64,000 bases of DNA, taken from the NCBI RefSeq assembly GCF_000165425.1, contig NW_001799633.1, forward strand, positions 293,439-357,438, read 5' to 3'. Shown here piece after piece: positions 28,001 through 43,000 of the stretch. The first letter of the stretch is position 1. Every line of letters begins with the position of its first letter. Below the pieces are notes generated by a model that was given only the letters and a program-made list of their open reading frames with translations, had not been told where the DNA came from and ran no database searches. Source of the DNA: Paramecium tetraurelia (lineage: Eukaryota; Ciliophora; Oligohymenophorea; Peniculida; Parameciidae). Both the position numbers and the translations under genes were made by a program.

Positions 28001-31000
28001 AGATTGACAACCGAAGAAGATAGACAAGAACTAAAGAATATGTTGAAGATTGGATTTACTTAATTTGGAGTCACTTCTGAATAAGTGTTGGATTCAGAAA
28101 GAATAATCTTTGGAGATTTCATGCAATCCAGAGATGCAGATATCAAAGTCTATCAATAGATCCCAGATATGCATCATCTAGTTAATAGAATGGACAATTA
28201 CTAAGAAGATTATAACACTGATAACACATTTATAATTGGAGGAGCCAAAAAGTAAATGAGATTAGTAATGTTTGTGGATGCAACTGAACACATATCAAGA
28301 ATTGCTAGGATTATTAGACAGCCCTAAGGTAATGCTTTGTTGCTAGGAGTTGGAGGTAGTGGTAGACAATCCTTGTCAAGAATGGCTACTTTTGTTACTA
28401 ACTATAAGTTGTTTTAAATTGAAGTTATAAAGAATTACTCAATGAGGAGTTGGAGAGAAGACGTCAAAAAGGTATTGATGATAGCTGGTATTGAAAATAA
28501 ACCAGTGACTTTCTTGTTTTGTGACACTCAAATAATTAATGAATAGATGTTGGAAGATTTGAACAATGTTCTAAATTCTGGTGATGTTACTGGAATATAT
28601 TAAGAGAAAGATTTTGAGGATATTACTTAAGCATGTAAGTAAGAGTGCATTAAGAGACAGATACCCCCTACCAGGATGAACATATTTACACAGTATTTGA
28701 TTAGAGTTAAGAAGAATATCCATTTGATTATTGCTATGACGTACAAAGGGAAATCAATTTACAACTAGATTAAGAATGTTTCCATCTTTGGTTAATTGTT
28801 GTACTATTGATTGGTTTACCGAATGGCCAGAGGAAGCCTTGGTTGGTGTCGGAAAGGGATAATTAGCAGATTATGAATAGGAATTAGCAATCGAAGGCAA
28901 GATACCAGTTTTGGTTGAAATGTTCAAGAATCTTCATAAAAGCGTAGAGAAACTATCCCAAAAGTTCTTAGCTGAATTAAGAAGATACAATTATGTTACT
29001 CCAACCAGTTATTTAGAATTACTTCAATTATATAGGACAATATTATCAGACAAGAGAAGAGATCTCAATCAATAAATACAGCGTCTCAAAGGAGGATTGG
29101 ATAAGTTGATAGCTGCTAACGATGCAGTGGAGGAGATCAAGATAACTTTGAAAGAAATGTAACCAAAATTAGAATAAGCCAGTATTGACACAATTAAAAT
29201 GATGGAGAAATTGAAGGTGGATAAATAGGAGGCAGATGATACATAGAAGATTGTTGCAAGAGAGGAATCAGAAGCTACTAAACAATAAGAAGAAGCTACT
29301 AAATTGGCTGAATAAGCAGAAGCATCTGTGGCTGATGCAAATAGAACTTTAGAATTGACAATTGTAGAAGTCTAGAAATTGAGAAAGGAACATTTAGTGG
29401 AAATTAAGAGTTTGGGATCTCCACCTAATGCTGTCAAAGTCACTTTAGCAGGTGTGGTTATATTGATGCAAGAATATATTAAATAAAATGGAGGTGAAAT
29501 TATATTGACAATGAAAGAAGGATAAATTGGAGGTAAAAAGGAAGAAAACTTTTTTGAAACAGCAAGAAAATATTTGTTAAGTGATCCATAAAAGTTATTA
29601 GAATAATTATTAAAATATGATAAGGATTCTACTAATCCTGCTCATATTAAGAAGTTGGAAGAGAAAGTCATACCTCAACCAGAATTTAATATTGATGCAG
29701 TCAAGAACTGTTCATTTGCTACTAAGTTCTTGTATATGTGGGTGAAGGCTATGTATGACTACTATAGAGTCTATACTGAAACTAAACCACTCAGAGATCA
29801 ATTAATTGCTATGAGGAAGATTGTAGAAGAAAAAACTGCAGAACTCAAGATAAAGAAGGAGGAATTGGAAAAAGTTAATGCAAAAATAAGGGAATTGGAA
29901 GAGATGTACAACCAAAAGATATTAGAAAAAGAGGACTTGTAAAATAAAATGAAAGAATGCGAAATCAAATTGGAAAGAGCTCAGAAGTTAACCGAAGGAT
30001 TATCAGAAGAAAAGGAAAGGTGGGGTAGAGACATTAAGTCATTATAAGCTAAAGTAGAATTACTACCAGGTGATGCAATTGTAGCAGCAGGTATGGTTGC
30101 ATATTCTGGACCATTTACTTCCCATTATAGAACATCAATGGAAGGAGATTGGGTGTTGAAGTTAGGAGTTGTAGGAGTAGCACATTCTGAAGGGGTCACC
30201 ATGAGACAGTTCCTAGGAGATGGAGTTAAGATTTAAGCATGGAACATTGCTGGATTACCAAAAGATGACACTTCTACTGAAAATGGAATAATCATTGATA
30301 AAAGTAGAAGATGGTGTTTGATGATTGATCCTTAAAATTAAGCCAACAAATTCATCAAAAATATGGGAAGAGATAATGCTGAAGGAATTGATGTTGTTAA
30401 AATATCAGACGTTAATTTGATGAGAACTCTAGAATTAGCTATCTAATTTGGTAAATGGGTTTTATTAGAAAATGTAGGCAGAGAATTAGATCCTTCTTTG
30501 GAACCTATTCTCAATCAACAATTAGTCAAGTCAGGCACTTCATATACTATAACTATTGGTGATAAGTAATTAACTTATAATGAAAAGTTCAAGTTATATC
30601 TTACAACAACCATTCCCAATCCTCACTACTCTCCTGAAACTTTTGTTAAAGTTACTATCATCAATTTTGCTATCACTGCTAGTGGATTGGAAGAACAAAT
30701 GCTTGCCTAAATTGTTGCACTTGAAAACCCAGCTTTGGAATAAAAGAAGATTGAAATTGTTAAGAAAAATGCAGCTGATAAGAAACAATTATTAGCTATT
30801 GAAGATTCAATTCTTAAATCTCTTTCAGATTAAAAAGGAGATATCTCTGAAATCCTATTGGATGAAACCCTCATAAACAAGTTGTAAACCAGTAAAAGAT
30901 TTGCAGCTGAAATCAACTAAAGAGTTAAAGATTCTAAAATAACAGAGGCTTAAATTGATGAAGTCAGAGAATCCTATAGACCTGTTGCATTCAGATCCTC

Positions 31001-34000
31001 ATTGTTATTCTTCTGTATCACTGATCTTGCTAATATTGATCCTATGTATTAATATTCACTCCAATGGTTTACTAAATTATTTGTCTTGGGAGTTGAAAAT
31101 GCTTAACCATCTTCTGTGATTGAAGAAAGACTGAAGAACTTAAATGATTACTTCACTTATTCACTTTATGAGAATATCTGCAGATCATTGTTTGAAAGAC
31201 ACAAGTTATTGTTTTCATTTATGCTCTGTGTTAAAATTTTATAAGGAGCATAAATGATGGATGATAAACAATGGAGATACCTCCTAGCAGGTCCTTAAGG
31301 AGATATTAAGATTGCTCATAATCCAACAGCTTGGATTTCTGATAATTCTTGGCCTGACATATACAGATAGATGAAAGGAATGTCAACTCTAGAGGCTTTC
31401 AAAGGATTTGATCAGTTTTTCTTGGATAATTCAGATTAGTTTAAAGGAATTTGGGATTCTTCATAACCATAAAAAGAATAGTTGCCTGAACCATGGTAAG
31501 GATAGTTGACTTAATTTGAGAAATTAATCTTCTTAAAGGCTCTAAGACCTGATAAATTAGTGCCTGCAATTTAAGATTACATAGATTAGTAATTAAATCC
31601 TAAATTTACAATTCCACCTACATTTGATTTGGAGAAATGCTACAAGGATTCATCACCAATGTCGCCTTTAATTTTTGTGTTATCAGCAGGTAGTGATCCA
31701 GTTGCAGACTTCCTTAAATTTGCAGAAGAGTAAAATATGGCCAAAAGATTTGATTCCATATCTTTGGGATAAGGTCAAGGACCTAAGGCAGAGAGAATGG
31801 TTAAAGATGCCATTTAAAGAGGAGGTTGGGTGCTCTTATAGAATTGCCATTTAGCTATATCTTGGATGAATGATCTGGAACGTATTTGTGAGGAATTGAA
31901 TGAAAATATACACAAGGACTTTAGATTATGGTTAACTTCAATGCCTTCGAGTTCCTTCCCAATCCCTGTATTGTAGAATTCTGTTAAAATGACAATTGAA
32001 CCTCCACAAGGAATTAGAGCTAATTTAATGAGAACATATAAGAACTTGGATGATAAGGAATTGAGTGAATGCACAAAATAAGACATTTTTAAAAAGCTGC
32101 TCTTTGGATTTTGTTTATTCCATGCAATTATTTAAGATAGAAGAAAGTTTGGTGCAATTGGTTGGAATATCCCTTATGAATTTACAAATGAAGATCTAAC
32201 AGTCTGCAAAAGACAACTAAAAATGTTATTAGATGAGTATGACAAGGTACCATATAAAGTAATTCAATATTTGGGAGCTGAAATCAATTATGGTGGTAGA
32301 GTAACTGATGATAAAGATGTGAGATTGATAAAGACAATTATCAAGAAATACATATGTCATGAAGCTTTAAGAGATGGATATAAGTTTTCAGAATCAGGAA
32401 TCTACGTTTCTTTAGCCTCAACCAATTAGGAAGGATATCTCAATTATATAGAGTAACTTCCTTTAAATCCTGATCCTGAAGCATTTGGAATGCATGAAAA
32501 TGCTGAAATTACTAATTCTTAAAATACAACAAGAATCTTATTAGAAACTGTACTCTCCATTCAACCAAGACAATCATCAGGTACCGGAAAATCAAGGGAA
32601 GAAACCATTGAGGAAATTGCCACCTTTGTTTAGAGTCGTACTCCTGAAGTTCTGCCATTTGATGACATTTTTAAGAAATATCCTACTTCCTATGAAGAAT
32701 CTATGAATACAGTGCTAGTCTAAGAAGTTATTAGATACAACCGATTATTGGCAACGATGAAAGAATCCTTGATCAATGTGAAGAAAGCACTTAAAGGTCA
32801 GATTGTCATGTCTGATGAACTTGAAAGTCTTGCCAATTCACTATTTGATAATTAGGTTCCTCTGATGTGGGCTGAAAAAGGATTTCTCTCTTTAAAACCT
32901 CTTTCTAGTTGGACCAATGATCTCTCGGCAAGAATTAATTTCCTGTAATCTTGGGTCGACAATGGAACTCCTAAAGTCTTCTGGATTAGTGGTAAATTTT
33001 TACTTTACATTTAAGGTTTCTTTTTCCCTTAAGCATTTCTCACAGGATCATTATAGAACTATGCTAGAAGACATGTAATTGCCATTGATAAACTGAATTA
33101 TGAATTTAAGATACTTGACACTCTTTCACCATAAGATATAGAAGAGAAGCCAGAAGATGGATGCTATGTCTTTGGCATTTCATTGGAAGGAATAAGATGG
33201 GATTACAAAAAACATTTCATTACTCATCCTAGACCAAAGGAATTATATTCGGAATTACCATTGGTTTGGTTATTACCTTGTATTGAAAAGGAGTATCCTA
33301 AAGATCTAGTTATTTATTAATGTCCCCTTTATAAAGTTGTTTCAAGGTATTTAAAATACTTAATTCTTAAGAGCTGGAACATTAAGCACTACTGGACATT
33401 CAACTAACTTTGTCACTTTTCTTGAACTCCCATCCAAAGATTCTGAAGAGCAATGGATTAGAGCTGGCGCTGCCGCATTTTTATCATTAAGATATTGAAT
33501 GATGCAAATATTATAATTATAATATATTATTTGGATATTACACGGGCACTTTACTCTTTCCACCTTATTTACCAGTCTTTCCCATTTATTCATAGGATTA
33601 CATTTAGAATTTATACTCCTTTGAAATTAATTAATTTATATTTAAAAGGATTTAATTATCTTTATATGTAGAAATACATTGTCACAACTTTTAATCTCCT
33701 TCCTTATTAATCAAAAATTGTCTTGCCAAATTTAAAAATAATTTAAATTGAAATATAAATCATTAACTAATGGACTTCTACAATTAGATTAATGCATCAT
33801 TAAAATATTCATCTTAATGAATAATGTATTTCATTATCTTCTTTTATGCCTCAAACATTTAGTCTAGTTATTTTTATCTATTTTAAATGAGACAATCATT
33901 ATTAACTTTTCTCAACTATAAATTAATCGGAGAAGCTTGTCTCTTCACCGTTTGTCTGCTTGTGAGACTTTAGAGCTATTTATTCAACTATACTAATCTT

Positions 34001-37000
34001 AACTATTTTTCATTTCCCAATGACAATTTAGGAATGTGGAACCTCATTTATTCTTTTTATTAGCATTCGTCTTTTAAAGCTCTTAGAGATAAATTTGATA
34101 ATTATTTATTTTTTTCGTTAATGTTTTCCTAACTGCTCCAACAGTAATTATTTTTCTTATTAAAAATTATTCTTCTTTGTTTTTATGAAATTTCAGTGCT
34201 CATTCTCTCTGTTTAAGGTTATTACAGTGAATTCATTATTTATTTATTACAATTTGAACTTAGCCTCTTTTTGGGAATGTAGTAAAATTTTTAATTAATC
34301 TATTCCTCTTTACATTTAATCATAGCTTTTTAGCATAATTTCTACATTAGATTTATATGAAACTTTGGATTTTATTGCTGATTTAATTCTTAGTTCATAA
34401 TTTTATTAATATTGAACTAAATTGAACAAAATATGCCACTTTTCATTTGTATTTCGCAATTATTAAAGTCTATACAAATAGTAAAGCAAGTTATCAATTG
34501 ACTTTCACAATTACAACATTATTTATAAAATTTTAGGATAATAATATAATGTAAAAATTGCATATAAATCTAAAGAGTGCATCATACTAAAACTTGTAAA
34601 GAGTAAAGTCTCTTGATTTACTCAGCCCAGTATCACAAAGAGTTTTAGAATAAGTTCGCATTCAAGAATTTAAAAATATTAGAACCTCAAAAAAAAAATT
34701 CAACTCACCATTAAAAGAGGTTTTACATTTAGACTCCAATAAAAAAGATCTCAAAACTCATTTACCAAGCATTAGCTAAATTCCTAACTCAGATTTAGAG
34801 ATTAGTAATAAGATATCAAAAATAAAACTAAAGATTGTGCCCAGAGAAGAAAACGAGTCAAAACTTAATTTACAGAAATTTAAATTTAATGATCGAAATA
34901 CTATTAGGCCAAACAAAGTATGTATCAAAAAAAAGGAAATGGATAATCAGTAAAAGAGAAGTCAAAGCTTTAATAATAAAATACATATAAATAAAGTTTA
35001 GCATTAATTTATGGAATAATTAAAAAGTCTCTCAACAACAATCCTATATCATTTATCTTAATAAACAAATTAATTAGATCGTTAATTTGATTAATTGGAA
35101 AACTAATTATCATTTTGATAAGTTTATGTACATTATACCATTTTTTAATACATCTCTTTTTCATATCATATTCAAGTCATATAGAAAATCAAAGATACAA
35201 TTATTGAGTGTTTGCTCAATATTTAATATTAAAAAGTAATAGAAATAAATTATTATCTCACCTCCTTTATTTTGTCTCCTTGTTTTTCAATATTCATAAT
35301 CATGTAGGTTCGTTTGCATGGTTCCTCTATATAAAAATTAATTTGTAATAAAATACAATAATTAAACATTTAATCACAATAACTTAAATTTAACCAATAT
35401 GATCCTAATTTAATTGAAAGCCCTTAAATTTGCAATTGATGGCTCTGATTCATGAGATTTCTAATTATTATTTTAGTTGAAATTATTTGCTTCAACAAAT
35501 ATACATGTATATTCAAATAAATAAATTATTAATAATATTATTGATATTTGAAGATAATCTAATTAATAAAGTACCATATATTAATAACAATAAATTCAAA
35601 AATAAAAAGCCATAACCTCTAAAAACTATTCTATGATTATAAATATTATAAATTTAGAATGATTTTATGTAAATAAATATGTTGCTTTTGTTTTTCCTTT
35701 TTGCCTTATATATATAGTTAAATTTTTAATACAAATACATTCACTTCAATGGGTAGTCATTAGAAAATTCATTGAGCAATTACTATTATTCCAGAGTAAC
35801 TCCAGGAAATGCTACATCCAAATTATTCTAAAAATTAATTTCTATTATATAATATAAGTGAGTAAAAGAGTGAAAGATAACATATATTGTTCAAAAAAAC
35901 AGGATTATTTGTATCAATATAGATAGATGATTATTAAATTATTCAATTATAGCAATTATGAATTCATTTATTGTCCGATTTTATTATTTCTATTTATCTT
36001 TGATTTTTCTCGAAAAATATTAAATAATTCTAAATATTTAAATCAAAATACTTTTTATAAATTGATGGATTTCAATGAGATCTAGACAAAAGTTACCGTA
36101 GCTTTGCAATAATTCACCGAATATACTCAAAATCATTTGCATGAATATGGATATTCGATTTATATTTTAGTTGGAATAATTTCACTCATAGTTGGGTTTA
36201 AAATTGGGTATATTAATTTTAATACTTAGAAAATCGGATATATTGGTTTCCAAAAAATAAATAAAATAATTAGAATAATTTAAGTATCTGAAGGAATAAA
36301 AGGAAAAATCTAAAGAATAGTTGTTAAATGAATTTTAAAAGCTAACCAAATTCTCTAAAATATTTTATTTTCTAATTCTAATAGGCAACTCATGCATATA
36401 CTATTTTAAAATAGAAGTAGGAAGCATTGAAATTTAGATTGCTTTTAGCTTAGCTTTAATTATTCTAATAGAAGGATATAAAGTATATGAAAAATATAGG
36501 TTAAGCTCAATTAAACATAATTTGGAGCAAACTGAAAAAGAAACTAATCAAATTATACATGAAATTCAAAAAGTATTTATTAAACATATTCAAAGAATTT
36601 AGGAGAGGAGATCCGAACAATCTTAAAAAAAGAGGCTTTACTTGAGCAACGTGATTTTATTAAGAAATAGTTGTAAGCTTCTGAGGCTCTATTGAAGTAA
36701 CAATATGAAGACAAGTATAAAGGTTAGATAGAAGAATTGAGGAAAAAAATTCTAACCCTTGAGAATAAGGAATAATAATAGAAGGAAGAAATTTAAAATT
36801 TTAAAAGAACGACTTAAATTCATAAAACAGAGCCTCTTATTAGAATAAGTCAAAAGAAAATTGAAGATGGCACTACTAATCTTAGGAAAGAGATTGCTCA
36901 TTTGGAAAAGGAAGGAAAAATATAAAAGGACATGATTTCAAAGGTGATTAATTTTGAGTGGTGTGGAGATTGTGTCTCAAAGGAAGTTCATTGCATAAAA

Positions 37001-40000
37001 AATTATTTCCAATATGCTTCAAAAATAGGGGTGGAATATTAATAGCAATTGGATTAATTAAAGTAGGAGGAGCAAGTTCAAAATTGATAAATAGTATTCA
37101 ATCAATTGTTTAAAATTATTAAATTATTTTATTTATATAAATGGAAATCACATTAACAGCCACAATTTTTAGTTTATTTGGATGGAATGTTTATTTGTTG
37201 ATCAAAAAATACAGGGAAAGGCTAAGATAAAACTTCTTGCATAATCTAATTGATTAAGAGTCTGATAATCTAATTAAGAATGTAGCGCCATACAAAAAAA
37301 TTAAAGCAAACGAATAAAGCGAAAAAGTAGTCAAGAAAACTTAGTTAGAAGAGGCAGAATCAAGTTCAGATGATAATGAACTTATTTAATATAGAAGAAG
37401 CAAGACAATCTTAGATGAAGTACGATAAGAAAATTTTCAAGAGCAATGTTATATTTAAAATTCCACATACTTTGATATAATCAATGGTCCTTGTAGGAAA
37501 GATCGAAGATAGAATAGACATAATAAAGACTTTTCATTCACAACTTAGAACTAGGATTCTAAGCAGATGAAAAAATTCAGAAAAAACTCAAAAATTTATA
37601 TTGATGATTCGTTACCATTTGAGAGTCCAAAAAAAACTAATAAGAACTCTAGCAATAAGGTATCTGAGAAAAAGATAAACTAATTTGATTTTTCAGGTTT
37701 AAAAGATCAATTCGATACTTAGGATCAATAGTAAGATCAATAGTAGGAACTTACAAAATGTGTTACTGATTTAGCCTCTCAATTTGAATTGAAACAAGAT
37801 AATTAAAACTAAGAAGGGAATACAAACCCTTTATAGTTTTCTTTATAGCCTGAAAAAGCAAATGATGAAGTAAAAGAATAATCAAATTAATAATAAGGGG
37901 AAACTGTAAATATTTTTGGTAAGTTCATAACTTAAGCACCACCTTAGTTGAAGGATAAATAGTAATAAGAATAAAAATAATTATCACCTTAACCTTAACC
38001 TTTATAATAAGAGCCAGCAAAGAATAATTTTGGATTATTTTCAAATTTATTGAATACTACAAATCCTAATCCTGATGTAGTTACAGATAAAATAGTATAA
38101 CCTGTTTAAATAAATCAAATGCCTTAAGTTTAAATACAAAATCTGAATAACGGGTTTTAATTGAAGATTAATGAATAAAATTAACCTTAATAATAATAAT
38201 AAAATACATCTCTTTTTTAGAATTTAGGTCAAATCAATAATAATTAAATCCCTATTTTCAATCTTAATAATTAAAATCAAGATAGTATAAATAAAAATGG
38301 CAGTGCTGATATCAAATAATCTAGTGCTATTTAAAATACTACACCATCAAGCTTCACTTTTGGAGTTAACTCAAATATTTAAACAAATTCATAAGGTGGA
38401 TTATTTGATAATTTGCTCAATAAAAATGGTGGTTTATTTGGAAATTAAACAACTTCATCTTACATTAGTCAAGACTAAATTAATAATAAACCAAATTTAT
38501 TTTCATCACAACCTTAACAAACTTAAAGTAATTTAATTTAACCTTAACCTAATACTGGGAGTACTTTATTTGGCAACATCCTTTCTGGGCAATAACCAAA
38601 AGAATAAAACCAATAAAGTTAAACAGGAGGCCTATTTAATTTTAGTTCGAATACTCAAGTTGGAAGTGGATTATTCGGAAATTTGTTAAAGAGCTGATTT
38701 TGATTTAGTTTATAAAATTATAATTGAGTTCTATGATAAATTCTTACAAGCATTTATTATAAAGTTATGAGTGAATAAGGTATTTTACATTTCAGCATAA
38801 CTAGAAGTTCAAAATGAAGCTCCAACGCAGAATTAGCCTTAAGAGAACTAAAGAAGACTCATACATCTCTCAAGTTTGGTGAATTAAGTATGAAGTTCCT
38901 GATGTAAAAATAGATGGTTGGACAAAGCAAAGATGAACCTGAAGACTTGGTGGAATTTAGCGTGCATGGAAAACTATTATCTGTATAAAGATGGTTATTA
39001 TACATAGTACACAAGAAAGTCTTTGAATTTATTTGATGCAGAGAACAAAATTAGATTATGGGCTATATGGATGATTGAGTGGATGTATATATAAGTTAAT
39101 TTGATATTTAGCTGGTTTGATAGATTCATCATAACGGTCATTTTATTAAACTCAATTTTATTGGCCACATAAGACTACAGTTGGAGGGAGACGAATTCAG
39201 AAGCACCAAGTAGCTGGACTGACAGTTTCGAATATATATTTACTGCAATCTTCATTATAGAGTTCCTTTTGAAAATGATAGCAATGGGATTTATGCTAGA
39301 TAAGCAAACATACTTAAGAGACGGTTGGAATTTTATCGATTTTATTGTTGTAATAACAGGAATCATCTCACTTTTCATTTCTGCTAGAGTGTCAGCAATT
39401 CGAATTGTAAGAATAATGAGGCCACTTAGATCTATAAACTCATTGAAAGAGATGAAAGTCCTAATCATTACTTTATTAGATTCCTTGCCTGCTTTGGGTA
39501 ATGTGGTTATATTTTTACTATTTATCATAATCCTCTTTGGGATATTGGGATTATAAATATTTATGGGAGCTTTGGAAAATAGATGCAGAGAAACTGAATA
39601 TCCAGATGGGAATATTTGGAAAGCTTCGAATTATACAAAATTATGTTAGGATTCTTCAAATTGTCCTGCAGGAACATATTGTGGGAATCCAAATACTTAT
39701 AATCTGCCTTAATAAGAATCAGATGACGAGAACTTTAATTACGGCTATACGAATTTCAATAATATTATTTCAGCTACATTTACCATATTTTAAGCTTTAA
39801 CAACAGAGGGTTGGACAGTGTTGATTTTTATTTATTAGGAGGCCTTGTCTACAGCTATAGTGTACATATATTTCTTGTTACTCATTTTCTTGGGATCCTT
39901 CTTTGTTGTAAACTTAATATTAGCTGTTATTAACGATAGTTTTATAGCTACTTAAATGAGAGCCAGTCTGAAAAATTCTCAGACTTCTGCTTCATCTATT

Positions 40001-43000
40001 CATTAGGAAGAGCAAGATGAAGAGATAGAATAAAATGAAGACGCAGAACATCAAGTTGCTTTGACAGGCAATTTGAATAATGGAGATTAGACATAAAACA
40101 ATTAATTCAACCCTGAATAATAAATAAGGGAACCTATTGCATAGAATATTAATGAAACTAATGCCTTCAAAAATTAAGAAAATCAAAATACTGGTGAATA
40201 ATAATAATAAATTTCTAAGAGCAATACTATTGAATAAATTCAATAGGTTCACAGATCTTCATCAAAATAAAGATGTCTTAAGATATAACCAACAAAGTTT
40301 AAGTAATTCCAGTAGTTTTTAATAGTTATTATAGAAACAAAGTAAATTATTGAGATAATGTAGGTACTTTTTGGCGTTTATAACTTCCATTATCATTTTA
40401 AATACAATAACTTTGTCTTTAGACAGATATCCTATTTCCAAAACTGAAAGCGAGATCTTAGATGTAGCTAATTAGATATTCACTGTAATATTCACAATAG
40501 AAATGACTTTGAAACTAATTGCATTCGATACTAGTTACTTGAAGGATTCAATGAATATTTTTGATGCCGTGATCGTCATTTTATCCTTGATAGAATGGAT
40601 TCTTAGTAGCGCAGGCAATAACTCCAGTGGAGGAAGTTTCTCAGCCATCTAAGCTTTTAGAACACTAAGATTATTTAGATTATTTAAATTAGCACGTACA
40701 TGGAGTAGTTTTAGAAAATTGTTATAGGCTATTGCAGCTACAGTGGGTGGCATTGCTTATTTTATTATTCTATTATTGTTATTTATGTCTGTTGCAGCAC
40801 TTTTAGGTATGGAATTATTTGCTTACAAAACACCATATAGATATAACTTTAATAACTATTTGTCTTCAATGTTGGTTGTTTTCATGCTTCTGACTAATGA
40901 AGCTTGGAATACAATAGCCTATACATTTATGTATGATTTGGGATCTGTGTATCCAGTTATTTACTTTGTGATAGTAATAATATTTGGAAATTTCATACTG
41001 TTAAAGTTGTTCATAGCTATTTTGATAAATAATTTTCATGAAGCCAATATCGATTAAAGCTAGTCTATTGAAGACAATCGGAATCTTCTATCAAGTAGAC
41101 ATGATTAGTCGATGAATGATAATCAATAGACTATTAAAATGAATCAGGTGTCACCAGAATAGATTTAGCAATCCTTTTAAGTTATCAAATCTGCATCAAA
41201 TTAATAAACAAATAATAATTCTGCTACTCGATTTAAGAATTTATCATAATAATTCATGGCATCTACAATCATTTTGAATAGTACAATTAATTAATCTTTG
41301 CTTGAAGGAGTATCTCTATATATATTTCCACCTTAAAGCAAAATCAGACTATAGATTAACAAATTAATAAATTAAAAGTATTTTGAGTTCTTTATTCTAA
41401 CAATTATCATTATCTCAAGTATTTTGCTAGCTTTAGATGATCCACTCTCATCAGCGAATAATGTAACTCTGAACGTGATTGATGAAATAATTACAGCCTT
41501 ATTTATTTGTGAAGCTTTATTAAAAATAATTAGTAAGGGTTTTATAATTAATGGGCCCGATAGTTACATCAGATCTCCAGGCAATATATTAGATCTCGTT
41601 GTTATTATTTTTTCATCTTTAGCCTTTGATTAAAGTCAAGCATAAACATTTTCAAAGATTAAAATATTAAGAGTCATTAGAGTATTAAGGCCACTTAGAT
41701 TGATAGTCAGAAATGAGGATTTAAAAATGTCAATAAATGCTTTGTTCAATAGTTTATCCCAAATGATGAACATTGCTTTGGTTTGCCTAATATTCTTCTT
41801 ATTATTCGGAATATTTGGAGTAACCTAATTTAAAGGAGCATATTACTACTGTGATATATCTGAAGTCAATGATAAATTAGAATGTTTTGACTAAGGGGGA
41901 TCATGGCAAAATAAGAATTTCAATTTTGATAATGTATTGAATGCTATGATTACTTTATTTGTCATATCGACAACTGAAGGATGGATTAATTTAATGTCTG
42001 ATGGAATTGATAGTAGAGGCATTAATCTTAATCCAAAAGAAAACAATGCATATGGATGGGCATTATATTTTGTATTTTTTATAATTGTTGGTTCATTTTT
42101 CATAATTAACTTATTCGCAGGAGTTATAGTTGAAGCTTTTTAGAGTGAGAAAGAACGGTTAAGTTAGATGAAAGATTTGACTAAGTAGGAATTAGAATGG
42201 TATGAAATTTAACAAAAGATTTATTCAAGTGTGCCAATAGAGAAATTCAAAATCTCAAAACACAAAATGATAAGATGGCTCAATGAAATCATATCATCAA
42301 ATCCCTTTGAGATATTTATTTTGAGTGTAATCATTCTCAATACTTGTGTTATGATGATTTAATATTTAAGATCTCCTTAAGAATTAACAGATGCTATTTA
42401 AAGCTTGAATTGGATATTTTTGGCCATCTTCTCTATAGAGGCAATTTTAAAATTAATAGTATATAGAAAATTTTACTTCAGTTCAGGGTGGAATGTTTTC
42501 GATTTCACAGTTGTGCTTTTAACAATTCTCGGTGTAATCTTAGAGTAAAGTAATGTCCTAAGCAATGTTGGTACAGCCACATCTATTCTTAGAACTTTCA
42601 GAATATTTAGAGTGTTGAGACTCATTAAGAGTGCTAAAAACTTAAGAATTATATTTGGAACATTTCTAATAACTCTACCTGGATTGGTGAGTGTTGGTGG
42701 TTTATTAGGGATAATGTTGTTTATTTTTGCTATTATTTTTATGAATTTATTTCCATATGTGAAAAGAGGTGAGGGAGTTACAGAAAATTCAAATTTCAGT
42801 TCATTTGGAGTAAGCCTATTTACATTGTTTAAATGTTCAACTGGAGAAGATTGGAATTTAGTAATGATGGATACTGCTAGGACTGCATAACCAAATGATA
42901 TTTGCTTTGATTTTAATGATTATGCTAATTATGCTGAATATGGCTTTATGGGTTGTGGAAACGTAGGTGGTATATTATTAATGATTATCTTCATGATCAT